Assembly: GCA_021030905.1 (NCBI GenBank)
Contig: JAGFMI010000010.1
Span: 992,001 to 1,056,000, forward strand
Length of the DNA stretch: 64,000 nucleotides
Reading direction: 5' to 3'
From: Pyrenula massariospora
Taxonomy: Eukaryota; Ascomycota; Eurotiomycetes; Pyrenulales; Pyrenulaceae
Shown here: in pieces, positions 49,699 to 58,300 of the stretch
Layout of the letters: each line of letters starts with the position of its first letter
Position numbering within the stretch: position 1 is the stretch's first letter
Translations under genes and position numbers: made by a program
The notes under the pieces: generated by a model
Told to the model about the DNA's origin: nothing
The model's database searches: none
What the model saw: only the letters and a program-made list of their open reading frames with translations

Positions 49699-49889
49699 TC
49701 AGGGTGGCACGACGTAGTAGCTGTCATTACCCGCGGCCTTGAAATTATTAGTATGATGAGTTCGCAACAATATCCAAGCCCAAAACGTACGACATCTTCA
49801 AATTCCAAATCGCGAGCTTCCAAAACATCCGGCGGTGCAGCGTACACCGACCAAGCTAGAAGAGGGAGGAGATAAAGGAAGGCCAACAT
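49699..49889 (-). CDS. very short secreted peptide, candidate precursor for the UstYa locus
   Basis: Two exons (49889-49791 and 49737-49699) flank a 53-nt intron with a strong GTACGT donor, an ACTAAT branch point and a CAAG acceptor; both sides are in phase and give 45 aa. The start context is good (CACAATG), and TATTTAA lies about 95-100 bp upstream on the same strand. Residues 1-17 are a clear signal peptide (MLAFLYLLPLLAWSVYA). A short acidic leader with DLEFEDV follows, and the peptide ends in a Tyr-Tyr-Val-Val-Pro-Pro tail right at the stop. Known dikaritin cores are also Tyr-containing and rich in Val/Ile/Pro, but those precursors usually have several KR-flanked repeats, which are absent here. 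It could instead be an unrelated small secreted peptide. Without splicing the frame would encode 67 aa with another tail. Confidence 0.5.
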
Positions 49890-50777
49890 TGTGAATTCTT
49901 AGAAAGCAGTGGTTCTGTTAAAGTTCTGGAGAGACTGAGTGAGTCGATGTAAGTCTGAGCAACAGAGGAGATGCTCGTCTGTTAAATACAGCTGCGTGGC
50001 AAGCTTGTCTTCGAACCCCTGTGAGTCGAACATTACATCATTGGGCAATGACAAACCTCATACTCGTTTCAAATGAACTTAATCCTACTGAGTACTTCAT
50101 TTTGCTGTCACCGAATCAAATAATATGTAGCACGTCATATGGTTGTAGTTAAGGTTAAGATCACCTCTCGAGAACGACGCGAAGGAGCGATACGAAAGAA
50201 CTATACCAGGCGTTGATGTGAGGGAACAGCACTAAGGAATGACAAGATGAAACGACACTAAGAAACGATATGAGTAAAAGAGACTAAGGAAGGACATGAA
50301 GCAATAAAAAGTCCATAACAGTTACCACACCCTCAACATGGACCCGCAGAGATTGTTCCATTTCGGCATAGAAACAATGGGTAATCAATTTTTCGGTGGT
50401 GGCACCATTTTGGAATGACCGTAAGAGCTATGCTTAGTGTGATCTTGGAACGAGCTAATGCAGTTTCCAGATCCTTCGTTATGCTTCTAGCATTCATTTC
50501 TCTTTACGGAAAGATACCATAAGCAGACATGGAGCACCAGATGCGATAGTAGTAAGACCCAGTCCATGGTCGTATCATTGGCTTTATAGTTCACCATGCC
50601 GTCATGATGACGAATATCAGCTAGTCCAAAGAATGATCACTTTACATGTTGGAGCTCTCTCGATTGTGTTGAAAGGTGCTGAGATACATCCCACCGAGCC
50701 TGAAGTTTGCGCAGACACAGAATTTGCTACAAGAAAACCTCTGACGGAGCCTGTCATATACTCATTAACTTCCGCGA
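49890..50777. promoter_or_regulatory. divergent promoter of the short peptide gene and UstYa-like gene 2
   Basis: 888 bp between two starts that face away from each other. It holds TATTTAA on the minus strand (49982-49988) and a 26-bp-period repeat array at 50172-50305. Confidence 0.45.
50172..50305. repeat. 26-bp-period tandem array in the divergent promoter
   Basis: ACTAAG begins at 50231, 50257 and 50283, exactly 26 bp apart. AACGAC occurs at 50173 and 50251, three periods apart. About five degenerate units built on ACTAAGRAACGAYATGA are visible. It may be a regulatory array or an old minisatellite. Confidence 0.7.
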
Positions 50778-51666
50778 ATGGACAAATGGTCGCAGAGATA
50801 TCTTGGTTACCGGAGTCTTAGGGAAAATGGAGAAGACCTGCCCAAAAGGCACCATAATTTCTGGAGAGGCAATCTTGACCGGTGTGTATCATTCTGGCGA
50901 TGGTACCTGGCCTTGACCTTAATGTTCATCACTTTCGTTGTTGTGAGAACGGTCCTACCTCATGGTCAGGAAGAATTCATCATATCTAGTGAGAATTGAC
51001 TCTTTTCTCCTTTTTTGTCAGATATCTGACCCCGAAAGTCCCTAATGCTGCTCTACCTGTGGTGTTTCGCCCGAATCCGTCGTGGACTGGAACTGATCCA
51101 GACGTAAATCAACGATGGCATGGAGAGTTTAAGGACGGTAGCAAAAACTCAATCGCCATAGAGAATCCCTCCCGCTATGGTCTTAGACCAGGCGTTCCCA
51201 TACCAAACACCACATTCGAGAAATTTGGGTTGAGTATGTTCCATCAACTTCATTGCTTGGTATGTAATTGAAGCATTTCTTGAATCTTTTAAATCAGTCA
51301 TTTGTTCTTCGGACGAGAAAGATACACTACTATCAAGCTGCAGGCCGAGACTCTCAATATTTGCTAACATACTTGAGCCAGGCTGCTATTAGAGAACGAT
51401 TTTATGACCTGTCCTCAGGCCACTTAGAGGCCAGCACTTATTCACATATGCATATTGACCACTGCTTTGATTACATACGTCAAGGCATTCTATGCTCTGG
51501 AGATTTAACCCCGGAGTGGGCGGATGTCTCCGTGAATGGTACTAGGATTGGGACAGATGGCTGGAACATCGCACATAAAACATGTAAAGACCTTTCAGCA
51601 ATCGAAAACTTCTTACGGAAATATCGGTGGAGACCTGAACGATGGTCGGACGGTAACAATCTTTAA
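50778..51666 (+). CDS. UstYa-family (DUF3328) oxidase-like membrane protein 2
   Basis: The best model has three exons (50778-50988, 51039-51259, 51298-51666) and 266 aa. One membrane helix lies at about 43-60 (YLALTLMFITFVVVRTVL). The luminal part reads FRPNPSWTGTD, YGLRPGVPIPN, then MFHQLHCL (H139, H142, C143) and HIDHCFDYIRQGILC (H196, H199, C200), the two hallmark HxxHC motifs. The first intron is 50 nt (GTGAGA, CTGAC branch, AAAG acceptor); an earlier CAG would make a 33-nt intron and break frame. The second is only 38 nt (GTATGT...CAG). The likely role is oxidative modification of a peptide in the secretory pathway. It is divergent from the short secreted-peptide gene and about 1.6 kb downstream of UstYa-like gene 1. 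Sequence drift from gene 1 shows they are not recent duplicates. Confidence 0.82.
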
Positions 51667-52160
51667 AAGTTCCATTGTTCAGTTCATTGACTTAGACAAA
51701 TATAAACCGAATAGCCAGAGAGACAATTTTAAACAATTCCTCCGAGCCCCAGAAAGAGGACATATGATGAATTGCCTATGTCAGTATCCACAAGTTTGAC
51801 GAAATGTGAATGTAATAGAGTCATGTCAATGCAAGAAGCTATAACCAATGTCCATCCTGCTCATATCGGCAGACATGATTCCTAGCGTGTTGGGCAAATT
51901 TTCTCGAGATTTAGGCCTCGAGAACGATGATTCACAACATATCAGCTCAAGGAAAGCTGTTTGATGATCAGTTCTCCCTTTTTGTGCCATCTCCTTCACT
52001 TTACAGCACTCTTATTCTGAGCTTTAAGATCCAGCGACATCGAACTCTTCCTGGCTGGCATGATTTCTATCTGTTGTCGAGTAATTGATGAGAATAGTGT
52101 AGTAGATACGGTCGCATTCAGTCCCGCTTTTCTTTTCAGGGCAGCTCTTTTAAAGAGATA
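51667..52160. other. intergenic 494 bp, convergent
   Basis: Between UstYa-like gene 2 (plus) and the third HxxHC gene (minus). Nothing else is seen. Confidence 0.5.
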
Positions 52161-52910
52161 CTACCCGCCTTTAGTGATACGAGTGCAGGTACCAGCCCCG
52201 AATTCTACAGCAGCCCGTGCTCCTTGACGATGGCTCTGCGAAAGAATGACCGTATTGCAATGCATCACATGAGCCGGATCCAGGATTCTCGAGTTGACGT
52301 AGACTGCTTCTGCGCCGGCCTTCAGCTCGTTCAGTGCCTTGATCGCGAGTCTCCAAGAATAAAGGCAATGGGCGACATGCCACTTCTCCGACGTCCACAG
52401 CACCGGCGGATCCATTTCGGAGAGGGTCTCTATCAGCTCGTCCTGAGCAACCGATGAAGAAAAATTCGCATCCAAGTACCATGGATACGTTGCTGTCCCT
52501 CCCAATGAAGCCAACGAAGAGTTTGTAGACATGGCCTCCTCGGCCATTTGTGCATCGTAACATCGCCTCGGTACCCAGTTATTCATCCCAATGTCGAGTA
52601 TACAGCCGTTGGCGATGGCTTCTGTTATCTTATGGCCATTGCAGGATTGTATTGAATTATGGTCGGCATAAGCTTCTGCTGCAATAGCACCAAGCTGATG
52701 AGTCCCTGTCACTTCCAGATTATATCGCATAACAATTCCCGTGAATATCAATACAATAGGAACCATGACCAGGCATACTGTGCAGCTTCGGGAGTCATGT
52801 CTTGACTTCATCGCGTTCTCTAATTCTGAATACTTGTTGTTCTGCTGTTGTGGCGGACTCGGGGCAGAGTTCGACGTTTGTACACTCTTTTCCATGTCTC
52901 TGTTAGACAT
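52161..52910 (-). CDS. single-pass membrane protein with two HxxHC motifs (divergent UstYa-like)
   Basis: A single-exon 249-aa protein with a Ser/Gln-rich cytosolic start, one membrane helix (about 43-62, CTVCLVMVPIVLIFTGIV) and a luminal remainder. The luminal part has HVAHCLYSW (H178, H181, C182) and HVMHC (H214, H217, C218), 36 residues apart, close to the spacing in UstYa-like protein 1. It lacks the YLRQ-like context after the second motif and has extra Cys residues (for example NGCILDIG and RRCYDAQ), so it is a separate family that may share the same metal-binding idea. I know similar proteins occur widely in Pezizomycotina but cannot name a characterised one. Its position beside two true UstYa genes suggests shared work on one substrate; this is inference. 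Confidence 0.72.
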   Translation of the reverse strand: MSNRDMEKSVQTSNSAPSPPQQQNNKYSELENAMKSRHDSRSCTVCLVMVPIVLIFTGIVMRYNLEVTGTHQLGAIAAEAYADHNSIQSCNGHKITEAIANGCILDIGMNNWVPRRCYDAQMAEEAMSTNSSLASLGGTATYPWYLDANFSSSVAQDELIETLSEMDPPVLWTSEKWHVAHCLYSWRLAIKALNELKAGAEAVYVNSRILDPAHVMHCNTVILSQSHRQGARAAVEFGAGTCTRITKGG

Positions 52911-54361
52911 TTGAAACCCTATGGCTCATAGTCTTCTTTCGTCTTCTCTAAACAATAAGTGATTAGCACAAGAGTAAGGATGTTTGTATCCCTGACGCAG
53001 GTGCAATTTCCTTAGGCCTATTGTAATCCAAGGACTCGAATATTATTTGATGAAATATTGCGGTATCCCAGAGTGTTTGTAACGCGCCAAACGGACGTCT
53101 ACACGTGATCAAAGAGCCTGGAGAAAGCCGCGAGGACATTCACCGCTGCTGAGCAAGCAAGAAAGATGTATGTAGCCTCTACCAATCAAGAACGATGACA
53201 GTTCACCTCAGTCTTTGTGATCTGGACAGGGTTCACGTGGGTCGGCAAGGGTGCCGGGCGAAAGCGGCTGGTAAGAGATTTTGACGAAGGATCTTCGTGA
53301 AGGATTTCGACTATTCAAGCAATACGTCCCGATACTATGGTCCCTGGGGTATTAAATTTTAGCGGCCGCCACTGACCCATCGTGTTTGAAACACACATAC
53401 ATCATTTTTGTGAGGTCATTGCGCCGTCTCTGTACTGCATAAACTCAATTGTCAACATGAATGGGGCTTACTAAAATTTATCTTGGTTTGACTAAAGTTA
53501 GAAGGCTTAATAAGATAAGCTCCTGACGTCATACTGGCTGATAGTCTTAGCCTCGGAGGCTCAATGGTCCGAACTACTCATGAAGAGCCATGCCATGGAT
53601 ACAGCCTTTGATCGGCCTTCCTGAAGATTACCCGTCTTTCCAGGTCTATGATGGTGAGGGAAATCCTTCTGAGCGGGAACATGCGTCAATGCTGTGTTTT
53701 AGGAGGAATTGCGGGGTAGAGAGAACAGCACTAAAATCTGAAATTCGTCCTTAAGCTTCATGCTAGTGTATCAAACTTCTTTCTCGATTGTCTCTAGTCT
53801 ATGCCTGCAAAAGCCTTCCGCTCTTGTCGATGGGTTCGAGATGCAAAAGTACAGCCGCTTAGAGCTACGAATGCTACCTTGGCTATTTCGAAAGTAATTT
53901 TGGCGTGACCATGAGTGTATCAAGGCCGTACATCTTTAGCTCGTGGTCTTTACAATTACAAATCATGCTCAGTACCTATATTGTATTTGCTGCGTTGCAA
54001 TCAATTCTTCAGCTGATGATTTTGACTTCATTGATTTTGAATTATCGAACTGGGTTTCGTATCTCCCACCTTCTCTTCATACGGAAATCCATTGAATTTG
54101 GAAGTCACTCACCTAGAAGAAAGTGTTCGCGGCCTGCGTTCCAGAGAAATTTTACCTTGTTGCTGTGGGCCTGAGCATTCATAATCTCGAAAGGAAAAAC
54201 GTTGTTCCGCGGAAACTAATTCGTTGAAGCATCCCACATGGTCCCCATGTTGTACCATCCACTTATCTATGCCGGGTAAGAACAAAAAAAGCCTGAGGTT
54301 TTGTCGGAGCTTCGATGTTAATTCATCTCAGGGTTATGGTCATGCTCCTCCAACTGACTAG
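52911..54361. other. intergenic 1.45 kb
   Basis: Promoter of the HxxHC gene and the upstream side of the methyltransferase. An open frame at 53905-54174 is hydrophobic but lacks conserved features and splice support, so it is not called. Confidence 0.45.
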
Positions 54362-54538
54362 TGGCGAAACGAGAAAGTCTTTAGAATCAGTACGTCCCGT
54401 GTCTCATTGCGACGTTCGACCAAGATACAATATGTCTCAAAAGTATCTCGCAGAAAATTTTCCAATTTGGTGAATAAGCTCTCAACCCTGTCGAAGTTTG
54501 AAGTCTCGACTCTAATGTGATTTTTTTCACGAAGCGAG

Positions 54539-55180
54539 GTCCCAGAGCATATATTTACCAAGATATATGAACAACGTATATGGGGTAGAGGAGATCATGA
54601 GGGAGACATGTTCTCTGGGCCAGGTAGTGCCGAGGATGCTGTTGTGAAGCCGTACATCAGTGCAATTCGTTCATTTCTTGATCGCTTCGAAAAACCGCGA
54701 AATGTTGCAGACCTTGGATGCGGGGATTTCAATGTTGGATCTCAGATCAGAAATGCGACTGACGGATATATTGCGTGTGACATCGCGCCGAATCTCAACA
54801 AGCGCAACCGACTTCGCTTTGAAAACATGGACGTGGACTTCCGAGATCTCGATATCATCTCTCAACAATTGCCTCGCGCTGATGTCGCCTTTGTGCGACA
54901 AGTTTTACAGCACCTCAGCAACGAGCAAATTCTAAGTATCATTCCAAAACTCGCGGTATACCAATGGGTTGTGGTGACGGAGCACCTGCCACGACGGTCT
55001 AATTTCACACCCAACGTCGACATCTCACCAGGTGCAACTACTCGGCTCAGAATTCGGTCAGGAGTCGTGCTTGACGAGCCTCCCTTCTCACTTAACTTTT
55101 CCTCTTCCGAAATTCTTTGTGACGTCTTTCCGCGCGAAATCGGTGTAATAAGGACCGTAGCATATCAGCTTGGGAGGTGA
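54539..55180 (+). CDS. class I SAM-dependent methyltransferase, 5' end uncertain
   Basis: The last exon (54539-55180) begins VPEHIFTKIYEQRIWG and then MFSGPGS, before the SAM-binding motif VADLGCGDFNVG and the acidic end of beta-2 (ACDIAP). VAFVRQVLQHLSNEQI and VVVTEHLP complete a Rossmann methyltransferase core, about 213 codons. An upstream in-frame exon, about 54362-54502 (ending LSTLSKFE), joins in phase 0 across a 36-nt intron that would remove the TGA at 54515. No ATG is found in that exon, so a further 5' exon is missing or the gene is 5'-damaged. Acceptor chemistry (N, O or C) cannot be read from sequence. Within the peptide locus it could tailor the product, for example by N-methylation, but it may be independent. 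Confidence 0.75.
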   Translation, partial: VPEHIFTKIYEQRIWGRGDHEGDMFSGPGSAEDAVVKPYISAIRSFLDRFEKPRNVADLGCGDFNVGSQIRNATDGYIACDIAPNLNKRNRLRFENMDVDFRDLDIISQQLPRADVAFVRQVLQHLSNEQILSIIPKLAVYQWVVVTEHLPRRSNFTPNVDISPGATTRLRIRSGVVLDEPPFSLNFSSSEILCDVFPREIGVIRTVAYQLGR

Positions 55181-56478
55181 TAACAAGTGTTATTTTTGCG
55201 ACGGTATTTATCGTGGTGGATGATTCTGCTTGTAATGTTATCTTTGATAATATAATTCAATGTAAATCTTCCTCAGTAGCGATCTCGACCAGCTCTGACC
55301 AGGTCTCTACATTTACCGGCTCTTCGTCCACGAAAACTTAGACAACACCGCAGATCCCCTCTGTTTGGGATTGCTGCAAAAGATTCGAAAGCATAAACAT
55401 TGTGATTCCACTCCCAACGATCTTGACGAGAAATAAGAAAATTTGTGCCATGCTGTAGCACTATTGAGACGAGATCGGCTGTAGGGGTTGACTTCCCCTT
55501 GTAGCAGATCGCGTGGGGGCGCAGCTTAGGATTGTCACATGATTTTCCACGCTCATATAGAGTAAGGTGATGCACTCCACCTACTAGAGAAGATGCTCTT
55601 GAACAACCGAGGCAAACAAGTCGATTGGAAGGTGTTCAGTCGCTGGTGAGACGAAGTCCTGATCACGAAAATGACCTTCTTTAATAGTGACGCTCAAGCC
55701 GCTGGTGTGAGTGAGCTACTCGGTGTTTGGTTGCGACGACTGACATGGTTATTCACGATCCTTGGGTGATTCATGTAGATTTAACCGAGACTGGTTGCTA
55801 GAAGGCATAGTGGGTCCAGTTATCCAGTGTTGGCAATCACTGGGCAAACATTCCAACGCGGCCACGATTAATAGTATTCAACCTCAAATCCCTGTACAAC
55901 AGTAACGACCCTCAAGGTGTTTTCCACACAGGAAGGAACATGGAGAAATCAAAATCGACTGCTTCCGGTCTTCGCAATTTAGACTTAAGAGGAATGCGCA
56001 TAGATAGTACGGTCGTTCTTGGTGTGATATCCTTTTTTAAGGGAAGTGGTACGACCCTTGGATGAGAAGAGGCGAACGTTTCCAAGGGTTGAAGCTGATC
56101 AACGAAGAATTAAGGGTGGTGGGTTGAAGCTGTTTCCTACTTCATACTTCAGCATTAATTCATTTGTTCTTGCACCAACTTGCACGTCTAGCGACGTGCA
56201 AGGGTAAAAGGTGGAAGCAGCTGAAGCAGCTGCTATGAGACTAGAAGCATGTGCTGAAATTGATGCTGGGATATAATATTGATTGAGCAGTATGTCGATA
56301 TTTACACCGATTAAAGAAATCTTACCGGATTCTTAATCGTTCGAAGCAAGACCGTCCCATATTCAACGACCACAACGCCGATGAAGTAGAGAATTCCGTA
56401 GCAGCTTTGCGACTTTCTCTTGTCTGTAAGCATCGAGGTATCCTTAGTTGAGGCCCTGACCGAGTGAACTCGATAAAA
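55181..56478. other. intergenic 1.3 kb, convergent
   Basis: Between the methyltransferase (plus) and protoglobin (minus) 3' ends. No supported gene; a TGAAGCAGC duplication near 56220 is the only pattern seen. Confidence 0.45.
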
Positions 56479-57258
56479 TCACATATTCGAAAGCTTGACG
56501 ACCAAAGCCCCTATAATTGCGCCAAGAAGGACTATGATCAAAGCATCTATGTTAGCGAAGCTCTTCCTAGGAATGTGGTGACTGGTCATCCTAGGGTCTG
56601 CTTTTGGTATGCTTCCAACGTCCCAATCCGCTGTATAGTGCCGCGCAAAAAGGTCGTTTTGGATCCACAACAGCTTATTCCAAGCCATGACGGCTTCCGC
56701 TTTTCTCTCTGGGGTCCATCCTTCAGCGGTGGAGGAGAGGATTGCGCTTGCGACAGCTTCTTCAACAAAGCCAAGTAGGAGACCCATATGCATATACTCA
56801 ACGCGCAACGAAGGTCTCTTTGCGCGATGAGCGAATCCTGGATGAGCTGGATCTCCCGTATGCATGACGCCAACATTGTCGAGATATATCCAGATAGGTG
56901 AGCTCGGAGACCAGTCTGTGGTGGAAATAGTCTTGACGAGGTACGACTTGAGGAAGTCTTTGCGGAACTTGACATTTGGATGATCAAGCGTGAGATCTGT
57001 CACTTTGGAGTCACCGCCGTCATATTTTGCGTCGCCATTATGTACTTGTTGCCGTGGAGCGAATGCTTTAGCAGTAATGTCGAAGGATAAGAGTTTGATG
57101 TAGACGGCATCCAGCAAGGTTGGTAGGAGCGGTTTTAAGATGGTAAGACTTGAGTTTATCGCTTGGCCAGAGGAAGAAGGGTCGAAGCCAAGAAAGCTTT
57201 GCTCGTACGCTATCCTACTCGGGACAGTGGAGAGTGAAGACGGAGGGATTCGCTGCAT
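56479..57258 (-). CDS. protoglobin-domain protein with C-terminal membrane anchor
   Basis: A single-exon 259-aa protein. From about residue 12 to 210 it follows the protoglobin/globin-sensor pattern: SRIAYEQSFLGFDPSS, LKPLLPTLLDAVYIKLLSFD, FRKDFLKSYLVK, WIYLDNVGVMHTG, LRVEYMHMGLLLGFVEEAV and WNKLLWIQNDLFARHY. His133 in the MHTG motif is the best candidate for the proximal haem ligand, with His157 nearby. The C-terminus ends in a hydrophobic helix (about 236-256, IDALIIVLLGAIIGALVV), so the protein is probably tail-anchored with the globin facing the cytosol. Protoglobins bind O2, CO or NO; fungal versions are poorly studied. It is divergent from AIM18. A role for haem/O2 chemistry in the adjacent peptide locus is possible but unproven. 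Confidence 0.82.
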   Translation of the reverse strand: MQRIPPSSLSTVPSRIAYEQSFLGFDPSSSGQAINSSLTILKPLLPTLLDAVYIKLLSFDITAKAFAPRQQVHNGDAKYDGGDSKVTDLTLDHPNVKFRKDFLKSYLVKTISTTDWSPSSPIWIYLDNVGVMHTGDPAHPGFAHRAKRPSLRVEYMHMGLLLGFVEEAVASAILSSTAEGWTPERKAEAVMAWNKLLWIQNDLFARHYTADWDVGSIPKADPRMTSHHIPRKSFANIDALIIVLLGAIIGALVVKLSNM

Positions 57259-58300
57259 TCCGCTTCTATGAATTAGGGTTTGAAGTGAGGATGAAGGTAA
57301 GTTTGAACAGGAAAGAGGGATTAGCGGTTGTTAGAATGTCTGATTGGATTCTTGGGAATTTTATCTCCGGATAGATATTGAAGATAGTGAGTAGTTGTCG
57401 AAGGTGGTGAGGTAATGTCCAAAGTTGGTGAGGTGATGTGAGGAGTGATGAGTAGAGGTCAACAGTCATGAGCAATGAAGAGGTATTTTAAAGAATTGAC
57501 CCGGGAAGAAGATACTGAATGCGGTGGACGTTGAATCCTTACCATGTAATACTCTATGATCGGGCGAGAAACTTAAGCGAATCGTACTTGAATCGTGAAT
57601 CTTGTCACATGGCCGTGTCTCCAAGTGTACAAAGTAGTGTTGCTATCTGTTTGTTGCTGGTAGTATTACCGCGGCTAGGGTCTGTCATGGCCGGAAGAAG
57701 TCGGCTGCGACCATCTCCTCGGAGATGAGCAACTGAAAACAAGCGTGCCGTAGCTGCAAAGCAATATGTCTATGTATAGTCGGAGGAGCCTCTGAAAGTA
57801 CTGATGCCGAATCATATTGCAATCACCGGCATCGCACCATACTTACAAAGGATGACTTGTCTTCAACGAGCGTGGTCATGTTGTATCGGAGATTCTGGTG
57901 TTGGTGCTAAACGAAACACGCGACGCAGCGGATGGGACCGCGCTGCCTCCATTCGCATAGTTTCAATTTCACACACGTGTCTCTCGGGCATTCGAGGTTT
58001 TCTGATCGTGATTGCCTTCCCGCTGACATGATATTCTCGCTTAGTCGAGTGCCGGAAAAGATGTCCAGACACAGACTTTCACGGTCCTGAGACAGAAGAA
58101 CAATTCGCCGACAATTAGCCGGGCCACCACGCCGACAAGGTAAGCTCCCGCAGCTCCATCACATCGTCATAGTTCGACCAGTCTCCGCGCAGGTACGAAG
58201 GTATAGGGTATGTGAGACAGCGCCCTTACAGACAGAGCGAACTCGCAGCAGCGTGCTCTCTTTTGCCCACTTTTCACCTGCGTATTCAATCCACACGTTT
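57259..58300. promoter_or_regulatory. divergent region of protoglobin gene and AIM18
   Basis: 1.04 kb between two divergent starts; it marks the return from accessory to core genes. I see no TATA box or strong operator. Confidence 0.4.

Noticed and set aside
49508-49699. 63-codon minus-strand frame after the short peptide gene
   Set aside because: Overlaps the stop of the spliced peptide and lacks a signal peptide, domain or splice support.
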